Origin: Microbacteriaceae bacterium VKM Ac-2855
GTDB taxonomy: Bacteria > Actinomycetota > Actinomycetes > Actinomycetales > Microbacteriaceae
NCBI GenBank assembly: GCA_013204985.1
Contig: JABMLG010000010.1
Location: 124,001-188,000, forward strand
DNA: 64,000 bases
Reading direction: 5' to 3'
In this document: in pieces, positions 19,226 through 27,478 of the stretch
Position numbering within the stretch: position 1 is the first letter of the stretch
Layout: each line of letters begins with the position of its first letter
Made by a program: the position numbers and the translations under genes
Notes under the pieces: generated by a model
Told to the model about the DNA's origin: nothing
The model's database searches: none
The model's input: only the letters and a program-made list of their open reading frames with translations

Positions 19226-20112
19226 GCTGCGTTCCCTTCGCGGGCCGCGCTCAGCTGGTCGCGGCAGATCTGCCATTCGTTCTCATCGATGCGCATGAAG
19301 TGCGCCTTCTCGCGGTTCTCCAGGAGGGGGACGCCTCGGCCCACGCGGGTGTCGCAGAGGATCACTGCCGGTTGTCCGCTCGCCTGCGACCGGCTGGTGG
19401 CCTCCTCGAACGCGGTGAGCAATGCTGCGGTGTCGTTGCCGTCGACGCGCTGGGTGAACCAGCCGAAGGATTCCCACTTCGCGACAAGCGGTTCGGTGCG
19501 CAGCACAGTGTCCGTCTTGCCGTCCGCTTGGAGTGCATTGACGTCGACGGTGGCGATGATGCGGCCCAATCGGTGGTGGTGGGCGGCCATCGCGGCCTCC
19601 CAGGTGGATCCTTCGTCGATCTCGCCGTCGGAGAGGAAGTTGATTACTCGCGCGTCGTTGCCGCGCAAGCGCAGCGCGAGGGCGAGGCCCACCGCGACGC
19701 CGAGTCCGTGGCCGAGCGATCCACCCGAGATCTCCATACCCGGCGTGTAGGTGGACATGCCAGACATCGGGAGGCGGGAGTCGTCGGAGCCGTAGGTGCT
19801 CAGTTCCTCGACCGGAATGATGCCGGCCTCGGCCAGAGCGGCGTAGTGGCCGATCGCGTAGTGGCCGGTGGAGAGCAGGAACCGGTCGCGGCCGTCCCAC
19901 TCATCGTCCTCGGCCCGGTAGCGCAGCTGGTCGGCGTAGACCGTTGCGAGCAGGTCCGCGGCGCCCAGGCCCTGACCGACGTAGCCCTGGCCCTGAACCT
20001 CGCCCATGTCGAGGATGTGATGCCGGATCCGATAGGCGGCGTCGTCGATGCGGCGCACTCGATCGGCCGTGCTGAGCTTCTCGCTCGGTGCGGTGTCGGT
20101 GATGGCGGTCAT
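19222..20112 (-). CDS. Transketolase, N-terminal (thiamine diphosphate) subunit, 296 aa
   Basis: Start ATG 20112 follows AAAGGA at 7-8 nt. The thiamine-diphosphate motif is present as SDGE(I)DEGS...VDVN, with Ser replacing the first Gly of the usual GDGE; the metal-binding Asp and Asn are kept. STGHYAIGHYAAL and GSLGHGLGVAVG are typical of the N-terminal half of transketolase. Its length matches stand-alone N subunits. The stop overlaps the C-subunit ATG. The transporter gene ends 23 nt upstream, so transporter, N subunit and C subunit form one leftward operon. Confidence 0.9.
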   Translation of the reverse strand: MTAITDTAPSEKLSTADRVRRIDDAAYRIRHHILDMGEVQGQGYVGQGLGAADLLATVYADQLRYRAEDDEWDGRDRFLLSTGHYAIGHYAALAEAGIIPVEELSTYGSDDSRLPMSGMSTYTPGMEISGGSLGHGLGVAVGLALALRLRGNDARVINFLSDGEIDEGSTWEAAMAAHHHRLGRIIATVDVNALQADGKTDTVLRTEPLVAKWESFGWFTQRVDGNDTAALLTAFEEATSRSQASGQPAVILCDTRVGRGVPLLENREKAHFMRIDENEWQICRDQLSAAREGNAA

Positions 20113-20135
20113 GGTGGGTCCTTTCAAATCCGGCG

Positions 20136-21473
20136 TCAGACCGACGCGGTCTGCAGGGTCGATGCGGCAGCTTCTGCGCCGAGTCGACGCTCACGCTCGC
20201 CCCAGGTGTCGCGGGTGAGCAGCGCGGCGATCAGGCCGATCGCGCCGTAGACGCTGAAGAGGAGCGCGGGGCCGAGCCAACCCATCCCGAGGAACAGCAG
20301 CGTGGTGATGAATGGGGTGAAGCCGGACACCATGGCCGAGATCTGGTAGGCGAGCGATGCCCCCGAAGAGCGGGTCTGCGCTTGGAATAGCTCGGGGAAC
20401 CAGGCACCCTGCACGCCGGCCAGCGAGTTCTGGCAGACGGCGTAGGACACGGCGAAGGTGATGACGATGAGACCGAAGACGCCGGTGTTCACCATCAGGA
20501 ACATCGGGATGCCGAACAGCACGGCGAAGACCGTGGACCAGATGTACACCGGCCGTCGGCCGACCCGGTCGGTCAACGCGCCCCAGGCGGGAGTGGCGAT
20601 CACCCCGATCGCTGCCGCGATGCACAACGCGGTCAGCGTCTCATCACGCACGGCGAGCTCGGTGGTGTTGAGGTAGCTGATCATGTAAGTGATCGCAACG
20701 GCGTAACCGGCCGTCTCCGCGATCCGCAGGCCGATGCCGCGCACGATGTTGCGCCAATCCTCACGGATCACCTGCGTGATCGGGGACTTCACGATGATGC
20801 CGGCCGTCTTGACGTCTTCGAAGACGGGGGACTCCGGGACCTTCGATCGGATGATCAGCCCGACGATCACAAGGATGATGCTGGCCAGGAACGGCACGCG
20901 CCAGGCCCAGTCACCCGGGAGAACGCCGCTCGAGAGGAAGACGAGATTCGCCAGGAGCAGGCCGACGGGGAATCCGGCTTGCACCAGGCCGGTGAAGAAG
21001 CCCTTGCGGGTCCATGGAGCGTGCTCGTAGGTCATCAGGATCGCGCCGCCCCACTCGGCGCCGAAGGCCAGCCCCTGCACGATCCGTACCACGACCAGCA
21101 GGATCGGGGCCAAGACGCCGACGGTCTCGTAGGTCGGCAGACAGCCGATCAGGAAAGTCGCCAGCCCCATCACGATCAAGGACGCGACAAGGACGGGCTT
21201 GCGTCCGAGCTTGTCTCCGAGGTGCCCGCCGATGATGCCACCGATCGGTCGGGCCGCGAACCCGACGCCGAGGGTGGCGAAGGAGAACAGTGTGCCGGTC
21301 ACAGGATCGGTTCCCGGAAAGAACACGGTTCCGAAGTACAGAGCCGCGGCCGTGCCGAAGCCGATGAAGTCATAGGTCTCGATGACCGCACCGACGCTCG
21401 AGCCGAGCGCGACGCGCTTCACGTCTTTCGTTCCGTGCACCGGGCCGCGCATCTGTAGAGCGTCATTGCTCAT
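20136..21473 (-). CDS. MFS transporter, metabolite:H+ symporter (MHS) type, 445 aa
   Basis: Twelve hydrophobic segments are readable, with the MHS landmarks ALGSSVGAVIETYDFIGFG in helix 1, the loop GHLGDKLGRKP between helices 2 and 3, and GALTDRVGRRPVY between helices 8 and 9. Relatives carry organic acids such as citrate, alpha-ketoglutarate or shikimate with protons, so a sugar acid or keto acid is the likely cargo. Start ATG 21473 follows GGAAGGTG. It is the first gene of the leftward transketolase operon, divergent from the SDR at 21676, with operator region B between them. Confidence 0.87.
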   Translation of the reverse strand: MSNDALQMRGPVHGTKDVKRVALGSSVGAVIETYDFIGFGTAAALYFGTVFFPGTDPVTGTLFSFATLGVGFAARPIGGIIGGHLGDKLGRKPVLVASLIVMGLATFLIGCLPTYETVGVLAPILLVVVRIVQGLAFGAEWGGAILMTYEHAPWTRKGFFTGLVQAGFPVGLLLANLVFLSSGVLPGDWAWRVPFLASIILVIVGLIIRSKVPESPVFEDVKTAGIIVKSPITQVIREDWRNIVRGIGLRIAETAGYAVAITYMISYLNTTELAVRDETLTALCIAAAIGVIATPAWGALTDRVGRRPVYIWSTVFAVLFGIPMFLMVNTGVFGLIVITFAVSYAVCQNSLAGVQGAWFPELFQAQTRSSGASLAYQISAMVSGFTPFITTLLFLGMGWLGPALLFSVYGAIGLIAALLTRDTWGERERRLGAEAAASTLQTASV

Positions 21474-21546
21474 GGAACACCTTCCATCGTCGTTGATCGT
21501 CGCTCATGCGGCGACTGCGCACCAGTGTGCGCCGTCGACTACCGGA

Positions 21547-21592
21547 TGTCAACTACTACGTGTTGACTGTCGACAGTGGCGGGGCGTACGGT
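21547..21592. promoter_or_regulatory. Candidate GntR operator region B and promoter of the SDR
   Basis: GTCAAC (21548-21553) and GTTGAC (21562-21567) form an inverted repeat, overlapped by the perfect 12-bp palindrome ACTGTCGACAGT (21566-21577). TTGACT (21563-21568), 18 nt and TACGGT (21587-21592) make a plausible rightward -35/-10 pair. The overlap suggests repression of the divergent SDR and transporter genes. Confidence 0.5.
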
Positions 21593-21675
21593 GTCGATGT
21601 CGACGCCGACACGGTCGTGGTCGTGGTCGACGATCCTGCTGCCCGTACGGGTGGCGCCGTTACAAGGAGGACCAC

Positions 21676-22446
21676 ATGAGCAGCCGTCGAACCGCGATCG
21701 TCACAGGAGCGACCTCGCCGCAGGGAATCGGGCTGGCTACTGCCCGGCGCTACGCTCGCGACGGGTGGGACGTCGTCATCCTCGACCTCGACGCGACGTC
21801 GGCCACGCAGGTCGCGGCCGCGATCGCCAACGAATACGGCGTTTCGGCTTTCGGAGCGCGGATCGACGTCGCGGATGAAGAATCAGTGACGGCGGCGCAC
21901 ATCGCCGTGGTAGCCGAAGTCGCCGCCGGCCGGCTCGCCGCCATCGGTGCGCTCGCGAACATCGCCGGGATCACTTCTCCGGTGCCCTTCCTCGAGACGA
22001 CACTGGCGCAGTGGAACCTTGTGCTCGCGGTCAATGCAACGGGGACTTACCTCGTCACCAAGGCGTTCCTTCCGGACATGCTTTCGGCGGGCTGGGGTCG
22101 CATCGTGAACATGTCTTCCGTGTCCGCGCAGCGCGGTGGCGGCGTGTTCGGCAAGGTGCCGTACTCGGCGGCCAAGGCTGCTGTCATCGGCTTCACCAAG
22201 GCGCTCGCCCGCGAATTGGGCGACTCCGGAGTGACGATCAACGCAGTCGCTCCCGGTGCCGTAGACACGGCGATCCGCGTCGGATCCACTGCGGAGCAGG
22301 AGCAGGCCATCGTCGACGGGATCCCCCTCGGTCGCACTGCGACGGTCGACGAGGTCGCCGCGGTGATCGCTTTCCTCTCCTCCGACGACGCCGCGTACCT
22401 CACCGGGACGACCGTCGACATCAACGGCGGCAGCCACCTGCACTAG
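21676..22446 (+). CDS. Short-chain dehydrogenase/reductase, 256 aa
   Basis: A classical SDR: nucleotide-binding TGATSPQGIG near the N-terminus, NIAG, catalytic Ser in NMSSVSA and Tyr/Lys in YSAAKAA, and the C-terminal INGGSHLH seen in sugar or polyol dehydrogenases. ATG 21676 has a strong AAGGAGG 5 nt upstream. It oxidises or reduces a secondary alcohol with NAD(P)(H). Divergent transcription from the transporter and transketolase genes suggests it prepares the ketose substrate of the transketolase, for example by oxidising a polyol or sugar acid; this is inferred. Confidence 0.88.
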   Translation: MSSRRTAIVTGATSPQGIGLATARRYARDGWDVVILDLDATSATQVAAAIANEYGVSAFGARIDVADEESVTAAHIAVVAEVAAGRLAAIGALANIAGITSPVPFLETTLAQWNLVLAVNATGTYLVTKAFLPDMLSAGWGRIVNMSSVSAQRGGGVFGKVPYSAAKAAVIGFTKALARELGDSGVTINAVAPGAVDTAIRVGSTAEQEQAIVDGIPLGRTATVDEVAAVIAFLSSDDAAYLTGTTVDINGGSHLH

Positions 22447-23206
22447 CTCGGCTGTCACGTATCTGCTCGCCGGGCCGGCAAGCGGGTCGAGGGCAGTCCA
22501 TCTTGGTCGGATGAGGCCGCGCTCGGTTACGACCGTGGTCCCACGACGCTCGGACGCGTCACATGACGGCTGATGGCCGGTGAGACCGACTCCCCCCAGA
22601 CCTGATCGATTGGTCTGGCCGCGTCGCGGTCCTGGTGCAGCTCCAAGCTGCGTTCCGCCGATGTCGTCGTCATTCCGCGCGTCGCTCAGCGCTCTTTCGG
22701 GCTGATGCCGACGTGGGGCGAGGCCGACACAGGCCCGCTCGTTCTCGTTCTCGTTCTCCTGAGGGTGCAGGAGCGGGAGTGCACCTTGTTGACGATCAGG
22801 CCCGGGGCGGTGCATGGTCGACGCACGCCCGAATTGAGCGCGCGCGGCCAGATGCAACAGAGGGAAAGCGACAAGGCCCCCGCTGTTCTTGCGGGTCACA
22901 GTGACGTCGCCGGAATAAGCCGAGGGCCCGTCGCGCGGGAGCGGCCGCCGGTGACAGAGCCGCTTTGATCGCTCGGCATGGGTGCGCGACGGGCGTCGGG
23001 CTCTGCAACTCCCGCGGCCGCGAGGCCGGGTCAGGCGGGAGGTGGCGCACCTGCGGTCAGGGCGGTGGCAACGGCGACACTGGTCGACGCCGTCACCGGC
23101 GCGCGTTCCGCGCCCACGTGAATCCGTCGGAGTCGGAGAATTGCGGTCGGCCGTATCGCTGAGTCCAACCGCGGAAGCGAAGGGTGCGCGCCGCTAGCGC
23201 GTGAGT
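22447..23206. other. Intergenic stretch, 760 nt, no gene supported
   Basis: The longest apparently non-coding piece in the window. Frames exist in several phases but none shows a protein-family motif or a ribosome site. A short TCTCGT microsatellite lies at about 22738-22762, and CCCGC/GCGGG (22879-22895) gives a small hairpin with a 7-nt loop. It may hold an eroded gene or an undetected small RNA; nothing can be asserted. Confidence 0.4.
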
Positions 23207-23596
23207 TCACCCGTTTGTGGTGCCGGGGTCGTGCACCGACGCGAACTGATCTGCCTGGAAGGGTGGCGCTACGGAGCACAGCACACGCAGAGTGGTTGTG
23301 CCCGTGTTGCGCAGCTGGTGCAGTTCGCCGGGCGCGATGACGACCAGGCTGCCTGGCTGCACGGGCACGGCGACGCCCTCGACGATGACCTCGCCCTGAC
23401 CCTCGTGGACGAAGAAGCTCTCCTCCTGCTCGTCGTGGGTGTGCGGGTTGGACTCCGAACCGGCGGGCACCTCGCTCATTCCGACCCAGAGGAACGTCGC
23501 GGCGGTCGACCATGGGGTATGCAAGTGCTTGATCGTCCGCTCGTAGGGGGCCTCGAAGGAGGTGCCTTCGACGTTGTCGATGTGGGTGTTGTGCAT
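23207..23596 (-). CDS. Single-domain cupin protein, 129 aa
   Basis: A small beta-barrel protein with the two cupin motifs: NPHTHDEQEESFFVHEG (His-x-His, Glu) and PGELHQLRN (final His), giving a complete 3-His/1-Glu metal site. Start ATG 23596 lies 25 nt after the SDR stop, so it is the last gene of the leftward ABC/SMP-30 operon. Single cupins in such operons act as sugar isomerases, lyases or epimerases, or as sensors; which applies is not visible. Confidence 0.8.
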   Translation of the reverse strand: MHNTHIDNVEGTSFEAPYERTIKHLHTPWSTAATFLWVGMSEVPAGSESNPHTHDEQEESFFVHEGQGEVIVEGVAVPVQPGSLVVIAPGELHQLRNTGTTTLRVLCSVAPPFQADQFASVHDPGTTNG

Positions 23597-23621
23597 GGTG
23601 ATTCGCTCTCCAAGGTGGGTG

Positions 23622-24392
23622 TCAGTACATGACGGCGCCGGCGGCGACGTTGAAATCCTGGCCGGTGAGGCTCGCACTGCCGTCGCTGAGCAGAAAGGCG
23701 ACGGTCGCCGACACGTCGGCGTTGGTCACGATTCGGCCCGACGCGGTTCCGGCGACCAGGTTCTCGAGGATCTGGGCTTCGTCGGTTCCGGCAAGTTCGG
23801 ACTGCTTGGCGACCACGGAGTCGAGCCGCTCGCCCTCCAGTAGCCACGGCGAGACGACATTCACAGTCACTCCGCGCCGACCGACCTCGTGCGCGAGCGT
23901 CCGAGCGAGACCGACCACGCCGAGTTTGCTTGCGGCGTACGGTGTCCGCCCCGGCAGCGGACGCTTGCCAGTGACGGAGCCGACCAGGATGATGCGGCCA
24001 GAGCCACGGGCGATGAGCGTCGGGACACTCGCTCGGCAGAGTCGGAAGGCTCCGGTGAGGTTGATGTCGAGGGTTTGCTGCCATTCATCGTCCGAAACGT
24101 GTTCGATCGGCGCGGTCGGCCCGGCGATGCCGGCGTTCGCGATCACACCATGCAGACCACCGGTCAGCTCGTTCGCGGCCGTGACGGCCTCGGCGAGGAC
24201 GAGCGACTGCGTCGCGTCACCAACGACAGGGATGAACGTTCCGCCTACCTCCTCGATCCCTCGTCCGACGGCGGTCAGGTGCTCGAGGTTGCGCCCGAGA
24301 CCGACGACGGGATAGCCGAGCGCTGCGATGTCGCGGGCGAGTGCTGCGCCGAGCCCTCGGCCGGCGCCGGTGATCAGGACGGAGCCGGTCAC
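23622..24392 (-). CDS. Short-chain dehydrogenase/reductase, 256 aa
   Basis: Classical SDR with TGAGRGLG, ANAGIAG, Ser in VGSVTGK and YAASK. GTG start at 24392 overlaps the stop of the hydroxyacyl-CoA-dehydrogenase-type gene (GTGA), so the two are coupled. The C-terminus GQDFNVAAGAVMY departs slightly from the usual DGG. In an operon with an SMP-30 lactonase and a sugar ABC transporter, a sugar 1-dehydrogenase forming the lactone is the simplest idea, but oxidation of another hydroxyl is equally possible. Confidence 0.86.
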   Translation of the reverse strand: MTGSVLITGAGRGLGAALARDIAALGYPVVGLGRNLEHLTAVGRGIEEVGGTFIPVVGDATQSLVLAEAVTAANELTGGLHGVIANAGIAGPTAPIEHVSDDEWQQTLDINLTGAFRLCRASVPTLIARGSGRIILVGSVTGKRPLPGRTPYAASKLGVVGLARTLAHEVGRRGVTVNVVSPWLLEGERLDSVVAKQSELAGTDEAQILENLVAGTASGRIVTNADVSATVAFLLSDGSASLTGQDFNVAAGAVMY

Positions 24393-25369
24393 GCGTTCGT
24401 CCCGCCGACGGCAGCCGGGGCCTCACCGAGGGCGCCCTTCAGTACGGAGAGCTGCTGGTACGCCCTGTTGCGGTAGGTCGCGACGTCTTCTGGATCCGCA
24501 CGGCTGATGGCGGTGAGGCCGCCACCGTGCTTGAGCCCGAGGTGGCCGTCCTCGACCAGGTCGGTCAGGTAGCGCGGAGGGGAGAAGGCGCTTCCCAGCG
24601 ATTTCTCGAGGGTCGCGTAGGTGTCTCGGTAGACGTCGAGACCGGCCATGTCGGCGATGGCCATCGGCCCGAAGACGGCGAGCCGGAAGCCGAAGCTGTT
24701 CGAGACCACGGCGTCGAGCTCGTCGGCGGTGACAAGTCCTTCTTCGACGAGTCGGCTCGACTCGCGGTGCAGCACGTACTGGAGGCGGTTGGCGATGAAC
24801 CCGGGAAGATCGGGGACGGTCACGGGTACCTTACCGATCCCTCGGATCAGCTCCGTTGCACGCGTAACAACGGACTCCGACGTCTCGGGGCCGGGAATGA
24901 TCTCGACGCCGGGGACGAACGGCGCGGGATTCATCCAATGCACCCCGAGGAACCGCTCGGGGTGTACCACTGACCGAGCGAGCTCGTGGATCGGGATGGC
25001 CGAGGTGTTGGAGGCGAGCACCGCGTCGTGCGCCGCCGCCGCGGAGAGCGCGGCGAAGACGGCCGCCTTGATGTCGGGTCGTTCACTGACGACCTCGGAG
25101 ATGTAGCTCACTCCCTCGGCTGCCGCTGCGATCGAGGGCGCGGCGCTCAAGCGTTCGGCGAGGACGTCGGGAGCATCCTCCGGATACAGACCGGCGGCGA
25201 CGAAGAGGCGCGCCTCGGCGATCAGCCGCTCGCGTCCTGCCGTGGCGAGGTCGGCCGTTGCGTCGGCCAGGGCGACGGAGTGGCCGGCGAGAGCGAAAGT
25301 GGCGGCAATTCCGCCGCCCATGTACCCGGCGCCTACAACGGCGACCGGGAGAGCGTTCGTGTTCGTCAT
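24389..25369 (-). CDS. 3-hydroxyacyl-CoA dehydrogenase-family enzyme, 326 aa
   Basis: The N-terminal Rossmann domain has GAGYMGGGIA; the catalytic-region motifs SNTSAIPIHEL and LGVHWMNPAPFVP are typical of the L-3-hydroxyacyl-CoA dehydrogenase and lambda-crystallin/L-gulonate 3-dehydrogenase superfamily, followed by the helical C-terminal domain (PGFIANRLQYVLHRE). It oxidises a 3-hydroxy group with NAD+. In this context the substrate may be a sugar acid or its CoA ester. Start ATG 25369 lies 5 nt after the SMP-30 stop, and its own stop overlaps the SDR start. The family does not tell acid from CoA ester by eye. Confidence 0.85.
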   Translation of the reverse strand: MTNTNALPVAVVGAGYMGGGIAATFALAGHSVALADATADLATAGRERLIAEARLFVAAGLYPEDAPDVLAERLSAAPSIAAAAEGVSYISEVVSERPDIKAAVFAALSAAAAHDAVLASNTSAIPIHELARSVVHPERFLGVHWMNPAPFVPGVEIIPGPETSESVVTRATELIRGIGKVPVTVPDLPGFIANRLQYVLHRESSRLVEEGLVTADELDAVVSNSFGFRLAVFGPMAIADMAGLDVYRDTYATLEKSLGSAFSPPRYLTDLVEDGHLGLKHGGGLTAISRADPEDVATYRNRAYQQLSVLKGALGEAPAAVGGTNA

Positions 25370-25374
25370 GTGAG

Positions 25375-26262
25375 TTAAGCTCCGAATCGGTTTTCGGGGA
25401 GCCCGGCGATGCCGAGTCCCCTGATGGCGAAGAGGCTGCCGGCCTGCACCGGGTCGCCGGGGAATCGCGGGAGCGGCGGTTTCGCCATGCTCGTCACGAA
25501 GAGGGTGTCGAGTTCGCGGCCGCCGAACATGACGCTGGTGACCTTGCTCACGGGCATGTCGATGATGCGGTCAACCGTTCCGTCGGGCGCATACCGGACG
25601 AGCTTGCCGTCGTACACGAGCGCGCTCCAGACGAACCCTTCGGAGTCGACGGTCGCGCCGTCGGCGGCACCACCACCAGTGGTGTCGACGGTCGCGAATG
25701 TGCGCCTCCCGGCCACAGTACCGGAGCGCTGATCGTAGTCGTAGGCCCAGATCTCGCCGGACCAGGTGTCCGCGAAATAGAGGGTCGCGCCGTCGGGCGA
25801 CCAGCAGGGGCCATTCGAGACGATGATCCCGGTGTCGAGCGTCCGCACACGGAAGTCGGTGTCGAGAACGTAGAGGGCGGCTGTTGCGCCGTCCTCCAGG
25901 CGATTCATCGACCCGACCACAAATCGACCGTGCCGGTCGACCTTGCCGTCATTGAGGCGGTTGTCGGGGAGGTCCGGTTCCGGATCGTGGATCAATGTGA
26001 CGTCGCCGGTCGCGAAGTCGAGCGTGTGGAAGCCGTTCTCGAGGGCGACGATCGCGCCTCCCCCGTCGGAGCGCACCGCGAGCGACCCGATCTCACCGGG
26101 AACGTCCCACGCCCTCACCTCGGATCCGTGCTCCGTGCAGCGGTAGACCCGACCACCCTTCGAGTCGACGAAGTACAGGCGATCGGTGTCGACGTCCCAC
26201 AAGGGGCCCTCGCCGAGGGAAGGTTTCACGTCGACGACGATGTCGATGGTCCAGGAGGTCAC
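25375..26262 (-). CDS. SMP-30/gluconolactonase-family lactonase, 295 aa
   Basis: Six-bladed propeller of the SMP-30/LRE family: LGEGPLWD with the metal-ligand Glu, DNRLNDGKVDRHGRFVVGSM with Asn and Asp ligands, and SNGPCWSPDGATLYFADT. It opens sugar lactones to aldonic acids using a divalent metal. The GTG start at 26262 gives the family's usual length; no upstream ATG matches the family. It follows the ABC transporter genes after a stable hairpin and is a paralogue of the protein at 52170-53063. Pairing with an SDR upstream of acid-processing enzymes suggests a sugar to lactone to aldonate sequence. Confidence 0.86.
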   Translation of the reverse strand: MTSWTIDIVVDVKPSLGEGPLWDVDTDRLYFVDSKGGRVYRCTEHGSEVRAWDVPGEIGSLAVRSDGGGAIVALENGFHTLDFATGDVTLIHDPEPDLPDNRLNDGKVDRHGRFVVGSMNRLEDGATAALYVLDTDFRVRTLDTGIIVSNGPCWSPDGATLYFADTWSGEIWAYDYDQRSGTVAGRRTFATVDTTGGGAADGATVDSEGFVWSALVYDGKLVRYAPDGTVDRIIDMPVSKVTSVMFGGRELDTLFVTSMAKPPLPRFPGDPVQAGSLFAIRGLGIAGLPENRFGA

Positions 26263-26311
26263 GGTGGGCCCGCCTTTCGTGGGGGAGAGTCTTTCACTGA
26301 GGTGGGAGGGG

Positions 26312-26341
26312 CCGGTCGGCCGCGCGCAGTCAGCCGACCGG
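26312..26341 (-). terminator. Intercistronic hairpin after the substrate-binding protein gene
   Basis: CCGGTCGGC and GCCGACCGG make a perfect 9-bp stem with a 12-nt loop, 7 nt after the stop of the binding-protein gene and before the SMP-30 gene. No U-tract follows. It may cause partial termination or protect the binding-protein mRNA. Confidence 0.5.
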
Positions 26342-26348
26342 AGTAGTG

Positions 26349-27446
26349 CTACTCCTTGATGGAGAGGAGCGTCTGGAGGTCGATGCCCGGAGTCCACTCG
26401 TCGCTGTACCAGTCGGCGAAGAAGCCGGCCGAGACGTCGCCCTCCGGATAGGTGTTGCAGCCGGCCTGGAGGTCTTCGATGGATCCGGTGGTGCACATTT
26501 TCAGATCCTCCTGGGGAACCCAGTCGAAGCCGATGTCGATGGTCGAGGGGAAGTCCTTCCCGTCGAGGGCCTGAACCGCCATGGCCAGTGCGGCAGCGCC
26601 CTGGTACGGCGGCGAACCGTAGGAGCCGCCCTTCAAACCCTTGTCAAGATACGCAGGGTCTTGCAGGCGCAGACGATACAGATTCTCTGCCTCTGCGATC
26701 ATGGGCACGTAGGGTCGGCCCGCCGCGTCGAATGCGTCCGGTACCGCGACACCGCCGACCTGCGCCCAGACGCCGTCGATGTTGTCGAACGCCGCGAGGA
26801 ATCGACTCATGCATTCACCGGCAGGACCTTGCGCCCAGTCGCCGGCGCACGAGTCGAGAACCGTGATCCCGCGTTTTTCGAAGACGGCCTTCGCTGCCGA
26901 GGTACGATCCTCGTCGACCGAGGTCCCGGCGACACCGGTGATCAGGACGACGTTGCCCGTATTCCCCATCAGATCCGAGAGATACTCGGCAGTGACTTTA
27001 CCCGCCTCCTTCTGATCAAAGGTGACGTTGTGCGCGCACGGTTCGGTCACGGAGGCGTCGTAGGTGAACATCTGGATACCGGCGTCGCAGCCCTGCTTGA
27101 TCACGTTGTTCAACGCGGTTGGCGAGATGGGATAAATGATGATCGCGTCATATTGCTTCGCGATCATCTGCTGGATCTGCGAGATCTGCGCCTGAGCGTC
27201 GGTCCCCGAGACGAAAGTGTCCACTTTGGCGACCTTGTCCTTCAGGGTGTCACTCTTTGCGGCCGCCAACACGAGGTTCTTGGCCTCGCCCTGCCAGTCA
27301 TTGCCCGAGTAGCTCATACTGAGGGCGACCGAGTACCCGTCGGCGCTGCCGCCGGCGGTCGTACCGGAACCGGCGCAGGCCGCGGTGCTCAGCAGGACGC
27401 CGGCTCCGATGACGGCCGCAAAGACCGTCCGTTTCTTGTAGTGCAT
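26349..27446 (-). CDS. Sugar ABC transporter substrate-binding lipoprotein, 365 aa
   Basis: Start ATG 27446 follows AAAGGAG at 6 nt. An N-terminal signal ends in a lipobox-like LLSTAAC, so the mature protein is probably a membrane-anchored lipoprotein. The body is a Peripla_BP_4/ribose-type binding protein (ALSMSYSGNDWQGEAKN at the start of the mature domain, YDAIIIYPISPTALN in the first lobe, GTSVDEDRT, then AALAMAVQALDG). It captures the sugar for the two permeases and ATPase encoded upstream. Cargo cannot be read from the sequence; context points to a monosaccharide fed to the lactonase and dehydrogenases. Confidence 0.88.
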   Translation of the reverse strand: MHYKKRTVFAAVIGAGVLLSTAACAGSGTTAGGSADGYSVALSMSYSGNDWQGEAKNLVLAAAKSDTLKDKVAKVDTFVSGTDAQAQISQIQQMIAKQYDAIIIYPISPTALNNVIKQGCDAGIQMFTYDASVTEPCAHNVTFDQKEAGKVTAEYLSDLMGNTGNVVLITGVAGTSVDEDRTSAAKAVFEKRGITVLDSCAGDWAQGPAGECMSRFLAAFDNIDGVWAQVGGVAVPDAFDAAGRPYVPMIAEAENLYRLRLQDPAYLDKGLKGGSYGSPPYQGAAALAMAVQALDGKDFPSTIDIGFDWVPQEDLKMCTTGSIEDLQAGCNTYPEGDVSAGFFADWYSDEWTPGIDLQTLLSIKE

Positions 27447-27478
27447 TCGTGTCTCCTTTGACAGATCGACGGGCGTCA

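Noticed and set aside
18410-20250. Two long plus-strand frames opposite the transketolase genes
   Set aside because: Shadows of the conserved minus-strand transketolase subunits; no motif of their own.
22738-22762. TCTCGT-type tandem repeat as a CRISPR or phase-variation tract
   Set aside because: Too short, no spacers, and not within a gene or promoter that could be switched.
23031-23513. Minus-strand frame overlapping the cupin gene
   Set aside because: Out of phase with the cupin, Arg/Ala-rich and without motifs.
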